Below are positions 51,420 to 60,556 of a stretch of DNA of 64,000 nucleotides, in pieces. This DNA comes from Dyadobacter sediminis. GTDB taxonomy: Bacteria; Bacteroidota; Bacteroidia; Cytophagales; Spirosomataceae. The DNA is taken from NCBI RefSeq assembly GCF_005860765.1, contig NZ_VCEI01000029.1, positions 248,001 through 312,000 of the forward strand, written 5' to 3'. Position 1 is the stretch's first letter; each line of letters starts with the position of its first letter. Position numbers and translations under genes: made by a program. The notes under the pieces were generated by a model. The model did no database searches. It was not told the origin of the DNA and was given only the letters and a program-made list of their open reading frames with translations.

Positions 51420-54311
51420 ATGGACAAACTGATGCATACTTCCCGTTTGCCGGCCCGGATCCTGTTTTGCTTTTTTTGCTGGATTCTTTCTGTAAAAACG
51501 GCTTACGCCCAAATCAGTCAGTCAACAACCGAAGCTGATCCGCAGCGCTATCTTGCCCTGATGCTTCTGAACCTTACCGAGGCCAGTAACCGCGGTCCGG
51601 AACCTGATCTGATACGCACTTCCCGGCAATATGGCCTCAATGCGGTTTACATCAATATTCCATGGGACAAAGTTTATGACAAATCTCCCGCTGACGCGCC
51701 GAACTGGGCGAAATACGACGAGCAGATTAAAATTGCTACGGACCTTGGCATGAAAGTGGCATTGCGGATCAACATTGCACGCCACAACTCACGGATCAAG
51801 GGATACTGGGAAGTGTCCGACAGCCAGATCAGTCAGCAGGGCAAACCTTTGCAGGGCGGTTACGGAGATACTTTTGTCGGATTTGATAACCAGCCCATTA
51901 TTAACAAAGGCATCGGATTCGTCAGGGAAGTTGTAGCGCATTACAAACATCTTCAGACCAGCAACAGCCTTTTATTTGTGTCTGTAACCAATACACCGAC
52001 GCAGGAAGGAGAATATCCTAGCGTGCTGATCACCGACGGAAAAGAAATTCCGGCCGTTTACGATTACTCCACATCCATGGTAAAAGGCTTTCAGGCATGG
52101 CTTAAAAGTAATTACAAGAAAATAGAGCGCCTCAACTTTCTCTGGGGAACTGCATACAAATCCTTTGATAATGCTCCCGCCCCTTCCACTCCATGGGAAC
52201 CAGCCAGTTCTTTCAAGCAGCGTTACGGCAAAGACTGGTATATTTACAGGCATCTGGTATTCAAAAACTATACGGAACAGATGATTGCTGCCGTAAAATC
52301 CATTGATCCGACTATCAAGTTTGTTTCCGATTATGGCTCTGTTTTTGACGCGGCTTCTGTTTCCAGAGGAACTTTGGGTTTCCGCAGCCTTAACGAAAAA
52401 TCGGACGGAATCAAGGTGAATGATGCTTTGGCCGTTTATGATCACAGATGGTCCGTGGATATCATCAAAAGCACTTCCCGGCCTAATTTCATTACAGCCA
52501 ATGAATTGTTTGTCAGCTCATTCTTTGACAGCAACATACATCTGAAACAGATTAATGAAAATTTTGAGCACGGCGCCAATATCGTAGCTGCTGTCATTTC
52601 AACGCCGGATCAGCTGGCGAGGTCTGAGAACTTTCTCAGGCAGGCATCGTCTAACTGGCTTGGCAAACCCATACCTCCGATTATTTATACGGATTCGGTT
52701 GGATACCGCCTGTCTGCAGCAGTTGAAAAATCAGGTGCAACCAATGTGATTTACAGTGAATGGGCAAGAAGGGCCTACGCAGATCCTGCCAATCCGAAAC
52801 CGGTATTGATCCGTCTGGATGAAGACCTGCTTTCGCCCGATTACTGGAAAGATGCATCCAATTATGCTCCCTATGTTTTCAGGCCGGTTCCGATGCAGAT
52901 CATTGCGGTAAACAAGGAATTTACATACAAACTGCCGACAGACACTTTCTCGGATGTGGACGGAACTATTGTGCGAACAGAAGTAACCGCATTGCCGGGC
53001 TGGCTGCGGTATGAAAGCGGACAGCTGAGAGGCAAACCTACTGTTTTGGGTGATTTTCGCATCACTGTAAAGGGAATTGATGATGAAGGCGGTTCTGCGG
53101 AAGCGTTTTTTACCATTCGGGTGGATGCAAGTGAAAACGCCAATCATCCGCCGACTGTAGACAGCAATTTCTCCAATCAGCTTGTTGCGGTAAATACTCC
53201 ATTTAACCTTGTTATTCCAAAAGGCGCCTTTAAAGACAGTGACGGACAAATAACGAAAATAGAAGCCAGCGAACTTCCCGAGTGGGTAAAATTCAACGGC
53301 ACGGCGCTGAGCGGCATGCCTGCAAAACTGGGTGAATACCGTATTATCCTGAAAGCGTATGACAATCAGAATGCTTTTGTAGAAACGTACTTTACGATCC
53401 GGGTCGTTGAACCGCAGTTCCTGAATGCACCTCCGTTTGCAAGCAATACGCTTCCGGTCAAATATGCACAGGTGAATATGCCGTTCAACTACATTCTGCC
53501 GGTCAATATCTTTGGTGATCCTGACGGCTATATTTCATCCATAACAATTCAGAACAGACCGTCGTGGCTGGACTTTTCGCTGAATGTGCTTTCGGGAACG
53601 CCAACCGAAGAAGGAGAATACCGCCTGATCGTTCGGGCGTATGACAATGCCGGCGCTTATGTCGAGATTCCGTTTATCCTGATTATAGAAATTCCCGAAC
53701 TTCGTTTTGAACTCGTGAGAGGCGGCAGTAAAGTAGAGCAGCAGGTTATACAAAAATTAAATGCAGACGACGTGCTTCCATATAGTGAAATGCCTTCGCT
53801 GCTGAACATTTATGCGTACGGTAATTTTGAATATGACCATGTAACTTTCAACCTGAACGGTCCTTATCGCCGACAATCGACTACTTCCAAATTCCCGTAT
53901 GCACTTTACGAAAACGGTTCCGGCTTTGCGCCTTACATTGGCCGTTATACTCTGAATGTCACAGCATTCAAGGCAGATTCTGCCGTTGTAACGAATTCCG
54001 TACAGTTCAGCATTTCCTATGGCGACTCGGTCAATATTACGAAAGATCTGGAAGCATGGCGGTTTTATCCGAATCCGGTCGAAAATATATTCAATATCAA
54101 GCTGCCGGAGCAACAATTGCAGGAAGAACTGAATTTTGTCCTCATCAACGCTTCAGGAAACAGCATAACCATTCCTGAAAATTTCATTTCTGTTTCCGAC
54201 AATCTCGCCAGCATTGATCTGTCCGCAGCGAGCCTTTCGGCCGGCATTTATTTTATCCATGTTGAAAGTAACGGAATGCTGCTCAAACAGTTCAAGGTCT
54301 TCAAAAAATAG
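51420..54311 (+). CDS. Large secreted GH-like protein with three Ig/CADG-type repeats and T9SS signal
   Basis: A 963-residue secreted protein with a signal peptide (to AYA30). Residues about 40-470 look like a TIM-barrel glycoside hydrolase of the GH42/GH35 type (YGLNAVYINIPWDK, LGMKVALRINIAR, VSVTNTPTQEGEY, NFITANELFVSS), with Glu candidates in QEGEY and NELF. Three related domains follow (about 482-570, 574-662 and 668-757), each with a D-x-DG motif and a GEYR/GDFRI(T/I)-type strand, resembling cadherin-like Ig repeats. After a linker domain comes a type A T9SS C-terminal domain (about 880-963; FYPNPVEN to LKQFKVFKK). It likely acts on or is tied to surface glycans made by the two upstream GTs. 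The catalytic family is inferred. Confidence 0.8.
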   Translation: MDKLMHTSRLPARILFCFFCWILSVKTAYAQISQSTTEADPQRYLALMLLNLTEASNRGPEPDLIRTSRQYGLNAVYINIPWDKVYDKSPADAPNWAKYDEQIKIATDLGMKVALRINIARHNSRIKGYWEVSDSQISQQGKPLQGGYGDTFVGFDNQPIINKGIGFVREVVAHYKHLQTSNSLLFVSVTNTPTQEGEYPSVLITDGKEIPAVYDYSTSMVKGFQAWLKSNYKKIERLNFLWGTAYKSFDNAPAPSTPWEPASSFKQRYGKDWYIYRHLVFKNYTEQMIAAVKSIDPTIKFVSDYGSVFDAASVSRGTLGFRSLNEKSDGIKVNDALAVYDHRWSVDIIKSTSRPNFITANELFVSSFFDSNIHLKQINENFEHGANIVAAVISTPDQLARSENFLRQASSNWLGKPIPPIIYTDSVGYRLSAAVEKSGATNVIYSEWARRAYADPANPKPVLIRLDEDLLSPDYWKDASNYAPYVFRPVPMQIIAVNKEFTYKLPTDTFSDVDGTIVRTEVTALPGWLRYESGQLRGKPTVLGDFRITVKGIDDEGGSAEAFFTIRVDASENANHPPTVDSNFSNQLVAVNTPFNLVIPKGAFKDSDGQITKIEASELPEWVKFNGTALSGMPAKLGEYRIILKAYDNQNAFVETYFTIRVVEPQFLNAPPFASNTLPVKYAQVNMPFNYILPVNIFGDPDGYISSITIQNRPSWLDFSLNVLSGTPTEEGEYRLIVRAYDNAGAYVEIPFILIIEIPELRFELVRGGSKVEQQVIQKLNADDVLPYSEMPSLLNIYAYGNFEYDHVTFNLNGPYRRQSTTSKFPYALYENGSGFAPYIGRYTLNVTAFKADSAVVTNSVQFSISYGDSVNITKDLEAWRFYPNPVENIFNIKLPEQQLQEELNFVLINASGNSITIPENFISVSDNLASIDLSAASLSAGIYFIHVESNGMLLKQFKVFKK

Positions 54312-54352
54312 GCTGTATATCAGACTTGTTCCTGGAATTTATTTCGCTGTTG

Positions 54353-54366
54353 TTATGCTTGCATAA
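54353..54366. promoter_or_regulatory. Palindromic operator TTATGC-TT-GCATAA
   Basis: A 14-bp perfect palindrome sharing the TATGC-N2-GCATA core with 47953-47966 and 54400-54413. It lies about 12 bp upstream of the TATATTTG -7 box of the acyl-CoA dehydrogenase, i.e. around the -33 position. Confidence 0.6.
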
Positions 54367-54377
54367 TGAATAAAATT

Positions 54378-54385
54378 TATATTTG
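54378..54385 (+). promoter_or_regulatory. TATATTTG -7 element of acyl-CoA dehydrogenase
   Basis: An exact TAnnTTTG match, flanked by two copies of the palindromic operator. A TTG at 54359-54361 lies in the first operator 16 bp upstream, giving a slightly short -33/-7 spacing. Confidence 0.55.
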
Positions 54386-54399
54386 TAATCACGATAATA

Positions 54400-54413
54400 G
54401 TATGCACGCATAC
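54400..54413. promoter_or_regulatory. Palindromic operator GTATGC-AC-GCATAC
   Basis: A 14-bp palindrome differing from the thiolase site (47953-47966) only in one spacer base. It lies 14 bp after the -7 box and 30 nt before the start codon, a classical repressor position over the transcription start. Confidence 0.65.
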
Positions 54414-54443
54414 CTTTTAATTCAAACCTGATCAATAAAAAAT

Positions 54444-56258
54444 ATGGCTGTTGCAGAAGATAAAAAAACGTCTATTAAAGGCGGTGAATTTTTGATTAAA
54501 GAAACTTCCGCCTCACAGATTTTTATTCCTGAGGAATTTACCGAAGAGCAGCGTATGATTGCAGATACCTGCAAAGATTTTCTGAGCAGAGAAATCTGGC
54601 CGCGGCTGGATGAAATTGACAATGCAAAAAGTCCTGATCTGATATCGGGCCTGATGGATAAAGCCGGCGAACTGGGATTGCTCGGAACAGCAGTTCCGGA
54701 AGAATATGGCGGTTTCGGGATGAATTTCAATACTTCCATGCTGGTGGCGGAAGCAACCGGCGCAGGAAATTCGTTTTCCGTTGCACTGTCCGCACATACC
54801 GGAATCGGCACCTTGCCGATCCTTTATTATGGAAATGAAGAACAAAAGTCAAAATACCTGCCCAAACTCGCAACAGGCGAATGGAAAGCAGCTTACTGTC
54901 TGACAGAACCCGACTCCGGATCGGACGCCAATTCTGGAAAAACAAAAGCCCGGCTTACTGAAGACGGAAAACACTATGCGATAACCGGGCAGAAAATGTG
55001 GATTACAAACGGCGGTTTTGCAGATATTTTTATTGTTTTTGCCAAAATAGAAGAAAATGGCCAGATTGATAAAAACCTGACGGCCTTCATCATTGAAAAG
55101 TCTTCAAACGGCATTACAATGAATGAGCCCGAGCATAAAATGGGCATCAAAGGTTCTGACACACGCCAGATTTTTTTCAATGACTGTCTGGTTCCGGCCG
55201 AGAACATGCTTTCGGAAAGAGGAAACGGCTTCAAAATTGCGGTTAACATCTTAAATATCGGCAGGATCAAACTGGCAGCAGCTGCACTCGGAGGCGCAAA
55301 AATGGTCACAAGACAAGCCATTCAGTACGCAAATGAACGCAAACAATTCGGAACGGCCATTTCCGGTTTTGGCGCCATCAAATACAAGCTCGCGGAAATG
55401 GCAGTCGGCATGTTTGCAACAGAATCGGCATCGTACCGCGTCGGACAAAATATTGATGACCTGATTACCGCATTTCAGGAAAAAGGAATGCCGGATTCAG
55501 AATCCAAGCTCAAAGCGCTGGAAGAACTGGCCATAGAATGCGCCATTATGAAAGTACACGGCTCCGAAGTACTGGATTATGTTGTGGACGAAGGCGTTCA
55601 GATTTACGGCGGAATGGGCTTTTCAGCGGATGCGCCTATGGACCGCGCTTACCGCGACAGCCGGATCAACCGTATCTTTGAAGGAACTAATGAAATCAAC
55701 CGGTTACTGGTTGTGGATATGCTCCTGAAAAGAACCATGAAAGGCCAGCTGGATCTGATGGGCCCGGCAATGGCTGTTGGAAAAGAAATCATGTCCATTC
55801 CGGATTTCAGTTCAGATGAAGATGAATCGCTGTTTGCGGCAGAAAAGAAGGTAATCCGGAGTCTTAAAAAAGCCGTTCTGATGATTGCCGGAGCTGCCGT
55901 TCAGAAATTTATGATGAAGCTTTCGGAAGAGCAGGAGATTATCATGAATCTGGCCGATATGATCATAGAAACATACGTTGCGGAATCGGTGTTGCTGCGG
56001 GTGGAAAAACGGATCGGGCTTCTGGGCGCCGATGCCAATGCACTTCAGAAGGATATGGCGGTCGTTTACCTCAACAAAGCCGTTGAAAAAATAAATAACG
56101 CCGGAAGATCGGCCATTACAAGTTTTGCAGAAGGCGACGAACTCCGCGTAATGCTGATGGGACTGAAACGGTTTACAAAAACGGAGCCTGTAAACCTGAA
56201 AGATGCACGCCGCCGTATTGCAGATAAGCTGATTGCAAAAAATGACTACGCTTTCTGA
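54444..56258 (+). CDS. Acyl-CoA dehydrogenase (long, VLCAD/ACAD9-type)
   Basis: FAD enzyme making the first double bond in acyl-CoA beta-oxidation. The 604-residue length includes a C-terminal extension beyond the usual 380-residue core, as in VLCAD-like enzymes. Visible are FTEEQRMIADTCKDFL, the AYCLTEPDSGSDA signature (about 152-164), WITNGGFADIFIVFAK, QIYGGMGFSADAPMDRAYRD (about 387-406) and IFEGTNEINRL (about 411-421), the region with the catalytic Glu in this family. Two palindromic operators flank its promoter. It lies next to the T9SS gene but is not part of that operon. Confidence 0.94.
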   Translation: MAVAEDKKTSIKGGEFLIKETSASQIFIPEEFTEEQRMIADTCKDFLSREIWPRLDEIDNAKSPDLISGLMDKAGELGLLGTAVPEEYGGFGMNFNTSMLVAEATGAGNSFSVALSAHTGIGTLPILYYGNEEQKSKYLPKLATGEWKAAYCLTEPDSGSDANSGKTKARLTEDGKHYAITGQKMWITNGGFADIFIVFAKIEENGQIDKNLTAFIIEKSSNGITMNEPEHKMGIKGSDTRQIFFNDCLVPAENMLSERGNGFKIAVNILNIGRIKLAAAALGGAKMVTRQAIQYANERKQFGTAISGFGAIKYKLAEMAVGMFATESASYRVGQNIDDLITAFQEKGMPDSESKLKALEELAIECAIMKVHGSEVLDYVVDEGVQIYGGMGFSADAPMDRAYRDSRINRIFEGTNEINRLLVVDMLLKRTMKGQLDLMGPAMAVGKEIMSIPDFSSDEDESLFAAEKKVIRSLKKAVLMIAGAAVQKFMMKLSEEQEIIMNLADMIIETYVAESVLLRVEKRIGLLGADANALQKDMAVVYLNKAVEKINNAGRSAITSFAEGDELRVMLMGLKRFTKTEPVNLKDARRRIADKLIAKNDYAF

Positions 56259-56317
56259 AACAAAAAGGCACTCGATGTCATTATTAACTGTACAGGAAAT
56301 CAATACCGATTATCAGG

Positions 56318-56350
56318 AAAGCCGAATCTGCCTCAGATGCGGCTTTTTTA
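56318..56350 (+). terminator. Terminator after acyl-CoA dehydrogenase
   Basis: A stem-loop with arms 56318-56330 and 56334-56346 (one internal mismatch) followed by T residues, 60 nt after the stop. Confidence 0.78.
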
Positions 56351-56506
56351 ATACGCCTGAAAGGTTTTTTATTCTACCTCAAATTACGCAATTTTGGGAA
56401 ACCAAAATCAGGAACTTTCTCGTTACGTTTAAAAGGTTCTTTTGATCTCAATATCGCAAAATTAACTACGTTGGCTTCTATACCCGCTACTGAAAAATCC
56501 GCTTTC

Positions 56507-58057
56507 ATGAGTCTGCAATCGCTAGATCTGCGCAGAACTGGACAATTCCCTGCTTTCCTTCTGGATTATCTGGACGGAAAAACGGAACTGAAAGAATTTT
56601 ACAGTATCTATCCCACGCTGGAAAATGCGAAGGAAGCCATCTTACGCAAAAAAGATTTTGATCCGGAAAAACGCAAAACGCTTGTTGACGTACTGACAAG
56701 GCAATACAAAGGACTTCCCGATTTGCCGGATTTTTCTGCTCTGCTGGATGAAAATACCTTTACCGTTACGACCGGGCATCAACTGAATATTTTTACCGGG
56801 CCGCTTTATGTTGTTTACAAAATCGTAACGACAATCAATCTGGCGCAAGCGCTGAAAAAAGCATATCCGGAATACAATTTTGTCCCGGTTTACTGGATGG
56901 CGTCCGAAGACCACGACTTTGAAGAAATTGCTTCATTTCATCTTTTCGGGCAAACACACAAATGGGCCGGCGAGCATAAAGGTGCCGTTGGCAGGCTTGA
57001 TCCGCGCGAACTGGAAAGCATTATCAAACAGCTTCCTTCAAAGCCGCTTTTATTTGCAAAAGCATACCTTGAAAACAGTACACTTGCTGATGCAGCCCGA
57101 TGTTACATGCACGAGTTGTTCGGACAATACGGACTGATTTCCGTTGATGCCGATCATACGGACTTGAAAAGGCATTTTCTTCGGGTTATCAAAGACGAAC
57201 TTACGCAATCCTCTTCTGAAAAAATCTTTACGGAAACCGCTGCAAAGCTTGAAAAACTGGGTTATGATCCGGGGCTGCACGTCAGGGAAATAAACCTTTT
57301 TTATCTGGATACCAATCTGAGGGAACGCATTGTCAAAGAAGACGGCATTTACAAAGTCCTGAACACGGAACTGACTTTTACAGAAGAGGAAATTCTGGAT
57401 CTTGCTGAAAAAAGTCCCGAAATGTTCAGCCCGAATGTGATTCTCAGACCGTTGTACGAAGAAATCATTTTACCCAATCTGGCGTATATCGGCGGGCCGT
57501 CAGAACTGCCTTACTGGATGTCGCTGAAAGGGATTTTTGATTATCACAACGTTCCTTATCCCATGCTGATTCCGAGGAACTTTGCGATGTATGTAACGAA
57601 CGAGCAGGTAAAAAAAGCAAAGAAACTCAAAGTAGACTGGGAAGAACTTTTCAAGGATGAATTTTCACTGCGCAGAAATTACGTTCTTCAGAATACGACG
57701 AACAAGCTGAGCCTGCAATTTCAGAAAGATGCTTTCAGAAAAATAATGGATGAAATTGTAGCGCAGGCCGTTCAGGTGGACCCGACGATGAAAGGCGCGG
57801 TGGAAGCCGAACATACACGACTTTGTAACTCGCTGCAAAAGCTGGAAAAACGGATCATCAAAGCCGAGGAACACAATCAAGAATCGAATATCAGCCAGTT
57901 GCTGAACCTTAAAAACAAGCTGTTCCCGGGCAGAAGTGCCCAGGAACGCTACGATAACTTTCTGAATTTTTACATCAACGATCCCGAATTTATTCAGAAA
58001 CTTTTCAGGGCATTTGATCCGCTGGATTTCAGGTATAATATCCTTTTGGAAGAATAA
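56507..58057 (+). CDS. bshC: Bacillithiol biosynthesis cysteine-adding enzyme BshC
   Basis: Joins cysteine to glucosaminyl-malate in bacillithiol synthesis. About 516 residues. Characteristic BshC segments are VTTGHQLNIFTGPLYVVYKI (about 99-118), VYWMASEDHDFEEI (about 141-154), and PSELPYWMSLKGIF, then a long C-terminal coiled-coil region (about 440-490) ending FYINDPEFIQKLFRAFDPL. I chose the ATG at 56507; an in-frame TTG at 56471 could add 12 residues. No bshA or bshB is nearby. The gene is convergent with the DUF4097 gene. Confidence 0.93.
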   Translation: MSLQSLDLRRTGQFPAFLLDYLDGKTELKEFYSIYPTLENAKEAILRKKDFDPEKRKTLVDVLTRQYKGLPDLPDFSALLDENTFTVTTGHQLNIFTGPLYVVYKIVTTINLAQALKKAYPEYNFVPVYWMASEDHDFEEIASFHLFGQTHKWAGEHKGAVGRLDPRELESIIKQLPSKPLLFAKAYLENSTLADAARCYMHELFGQYGLISVDADHTDLKRHFLRVIKDELTQSSSEKIFTETAAKLEKLGYDPGLHVREINLFYLDTNLRERIVKEDGIYKVLNTELTFTEEEILDLAEKSPEMFSPNVILRPLYEEIILPNLAYIGGPSELPYWMSLKGIFDYHNVPYPMLIPRNFAMYVTNEQVKKAKKLKVDWEELFKDEFSLRRNYVLQNTTNKLSLQFQKDAFRKIMDEIVAQAVQVDPTMKGAVEAEHTRLCNSLQKLEKRIIKAEEHNQESNISQLLNLKNKLFPGRSAQERYDNFLNFYINDPEFIQKLFRAFDPLDFRYNILLEE

Positions 58058-58070
58058 ACCGTTAGTTTCA

Positions 58071-59132
58071 TTAATCTTTCAGCTTTACGTCGCCGAAACG
58101 GGAGTTTACAGTAATTTTTGTACCGGAACCCGCTCCTACTTTTCCCTGATATTGCCTTACTTTATACGAAGCGGTTTCCCCTTTTGCCGGCTGCATTGAA
58201 AAATTGACGTTGCTGGAAGGATAACTGAAATTCCCGTAAGTAACCGTTACATTAAACTGATTGGCTTCTGCAGGCAGAACTACCGAAGAATAGGAAGCCT
58301 GAATATCCACGTTTTCCGCAGAATTGGTCAGTTCGTCGATCCTGAAATTTCCTGAGTAATTCAGCTTGATTTTTCCCGATCCGCGGATGGAGCCGATTTT
58401 CGCTCCGGAATAATCGATATCCGCATTCAGGTTGATAACGTCGCCAATGTTCAGTTCTCCGAATTTGTTGCTGAGAAATAACTTTTTTGCATGATCCAGT
58501 TTGAGATCCGAATACTGAAACTCCAGTTTTCCGCCATCCATTTTCCCGATTTTTGCACTTCCGTAACGCACATCAATCGTGTTTTCAGCATTTTCAAGAA
58601 GGTTTGCGACAAAATTGCCATACTTTGAATCAATGGTTAACGGCGCATGAAAAGACGGAATGTCCGTATCTCCAAACTTGTTGCGGACGACCAAAGCATT
58701 CTCCTTGGGCATATAAACGGTATAGTCGATTTTTATAAAGTTCTTCTCGCCTTTTTTATTGTTCCAGCCATTGTTGCCAAACTGTCTTCTGTCAATATCC
58801 GTTGTCAGCATAATCTGGTTTTTTGTCCTTTTTTCATCAATATTTACAGCACTGAGGTATTCCGAAGCCCTTCCGTCCGTAGCTGCATTGGCGGTAATGA
58901 CAATTTCAACCTTGATTTCTTCCTTGCTCCACAAATTGATCTTGACTTGCCCGAACTGGTTGTCAACAACCAGCATATCGTCGGTCTTTACATCAAAAAC
59001 CTTTACGACATTCCTTCTTTTTTCAACGAGCGTATTCTGTTCCGGATCAGGATGCACGGCATACGCCAGCATTGGCAGCAAGGCAATCAGGTTAAATAAC
59101 AGGTGTATTTTTATTTTCTTTATCGTTGTCAT
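58071..59132 (-). CDS. DUF4097-like exported beta-repeat protein
   Basis: A 353-residue exported protein with a signal peptide (IALLPMLAYA). The rest consists of repeated beta-helix-like strands with an (hydrophobic)xxxxFGxxxI pattern (VVDNQFGQVKI, VVRNKFGDTDIP, DSKYGNFVAN, VRYGSAKIG, LSNKFGELNIG, TVTYGNFSY, VNSRFGDVKLKD), matching DUF4097-like adhesin/head-GIN proteins. Its start codon overlaps the end of the upstream membrane protein gene by 41 nt, so the two are coupled. It is the third gene of the ECF sigma operon. Function unknown; it may be an envelope sensor or effector. Confidence 0.72.
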   Translation of the reverse strand: MTTIKKIKIHLLFNLIALLPMLAYAVHPDPEQNTLVEKRRNVVKVFDVKTDDMLVVDNQFGQVKINLWSKEEIKVEIVITANAATDGRASEYLSAVNIDEKRTKNQIMLTTDIDRRQFGNNGWNNKKGEKNFIKIDYTVYMPKENALVVRNKFGDTDIPSFHAPLTIDSKYGNFVANLLENAENTIDVRYGSAKIGKMDGGKLEFQYSDLKLDHAKKLFLSNKFGELNIGDVINLNADIDYSGAKIGSIRGSGKIKLNYSGNFRIDELTNSAENVDIQASYSSVVLPAEANQFNVTVTYGNFSYPSSNVNFSMQPAKGETASYKVRQYQGKVGAGSGTKITVNSRFGDVKLKD

Positions 59133-59700
59133 CTTTTACTTTGTTAATGCGTTGCAGAATATGAAGTTGTTGGTTGAGCAAATCAACCTGTAATTGTAAG
59201 TTCCGGACCATAGCTTCCAGCAATGCTTCCTGGTTCGGCGCAGTGGACAAGCTGGAACGCAGATTCCGGTAACTCACTTCCAGACTTTCCAGATCTGCAG
59301 AGAAATCCTTGTAAATCTCGGGATTGTTACGCGCCAGTTTGATAATCTCTTCTCTTTTCTGCTCTATTGCATTGTTATACTGATTGAATTCGCGTGCATA
59401 AGTAGGAACTTTCAACGCTACACGCGGGTCACGTGTAATGCCGTATTCATTATTCAGATATACCAGAAAACCGACTCCAAGCGCAAGGAACACGCCGGCC
59501 GCAATGCGCCAGTCGAAATACGGATTGTTTAACCGCCGGATTTTTTTTCTGGATTTCTCGGATACTACCGGAATTTCGTTGTGAAGTTTGCTTTCAATCT
59601 GGCCCCATAAAGAATCCTGCGGTAAGAAAGTATCAAATCCATCCCTGTTATCTCGCACAAACCGCTCCAATCGATCCTTTTTATCAGAAGAACTTTTCAT
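59092..59700 (-). CDS. Single-pass membrane protein, probable anti-sigma factor
   Basis: A 202-residue protein with a cytoplasmic N-terminal region (about 1-60; DRLERFVRDNRDGFDTFLPQ start), one membrane helix (about 64-82, IAAGVFLALGVGFLVYL) and a periplasmic coiled-coil-like region (about 95-190; long heptad-like stretch of Leu, Glu, Lys and Arg). There is no clear zinc-binding anti-sigma domain, so the anti-sigma role rests on position after an ECF sigma gene and on topology. It precedes the DUF4097 gene with overlap. Confidence 0.65.
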   Translation of the reverse strand: MKSSSDKKDRLERFVRDNRDGFDTFLPQDSLWGQIESKLHNEIPVVSEKSRKKIRRLNNPYFDWRIAAGVFLALGVGFLVYLNNEYGITRDPRVALKVPTYAREFNQYNNAIEQKREEIIKLARNNPEIYKDFSADLESLEVSYRNLRSSLSTAPNQEALLEAMVRNLQLQVDLLNQQLHILQRINKVKDDNDKENKNTPVI

Positions 59701-59794
59701 AGATTCATTAACTTGTCAAGTGTAAATAATTGTCTCAAATCATTCATTTTTTAAGTAAAAACTCAGGCCCGGCATTACTTTGAAACGGCAATAA

Positions 59795-60358
59795 TTACCG
59801 GACCAGCATTTCGGTCAATTTTCTTTTAGCCCGCATATACTGGGTTCGCGACGTTGTTTCACTGATCCCGAGCACTTCCCCGATTTCTTCATGGTCATAA
59901 CCTTCGAACAGATAAAGGCTCAGCACCACCCTGTAACCGTCGGGAAGTTTCTGCATCATGTTGCGGACCCGTTCCACTTCCAGCGACAATTCATTTTCGG
60001 AAAGCCCGGTACTTTCCTCCAAACTGCTGTATGCTTCAATGGCCTCCTGATGTTCATCAATTTCCACCCACTTCACTTTTCTGCTTCTCATATGGTTGAT
60101 TGCCTTGTTCACGACGATCTGCTTCAGCCATGCACCGATTGTGGACTGGTGCCTGAACTGATGAAGGTTTGTGAATGCATCCACAAACGCCTCCTGCAAA
60201 GCGTCTTCTGCTTCACCCATATGGTTCAAGATCCGCATGCAAATGTTGAACATGGCCTTAGAGTAACATTTGTAAAGTTCGTACTGAGCCTTACGCTCGC
60301 CGAGTTTACAACGCTCTACCAGTTCGACATGCCGGTCGGGGTACAATTGTGTTTTCAA
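59795..60358 (-). CDS. ECF-type RNA polymerase sigma factor
   Basis: A 187-residue sigma-70 family factor of the extracytoplasmic-function class. Region 2 (about 24-85) has KAMFNICMRILNHMGEAEDALQEAF and STIGAWLKQIVVNKAINHMRS. Region 4 (about 128-182) has LPDGYRVVLSLYLFEGYDHEEIGEVLGISETTSRTQY, a helix-turn-helix typical of ECF factors (written in parts here: LPDGYRVVLSLYLFEGYDHE, EIGEVLGISETTSRTQY). It heads a unit with a membrane protein and a DUF4097 protein. Target promoters are unknown. Confidence 0.92.
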   Translation of the reverse strand: MKTQLYPDRHVELVERCKLGERKAQYELYKCYSKAMFNICMRILNHMGEAEDALQEAFVDAFTNLHQFRHQSTIGAWLKQIVVNKAINHMRSRKVKWVEIDEHQEAIEAYSSLEESTGLSENELSLEVERVRNMMQKLPDGYRVVLSLYLFEGYDHEEIGEVLGISETTSRTQYMRAKRKLTEMLVR

Positions 60359-60556
60359 GCAGAAGGTTTAATTTGAACGTTCCGGATAAAGACAATCTTT
60401 TTATTTACATGTTGCACGGATTGAAAAGATATTTTTGCAATATGTTGCGGCTGAACAAAGTTTAATAAGCTGTTGTTCTTGAAAAGGTGAATGTAATTTT
60501 TGAATATTGGTAATGAAATATCCTGATCTGTTACCTGCAATCTATCAATTTAGTCA

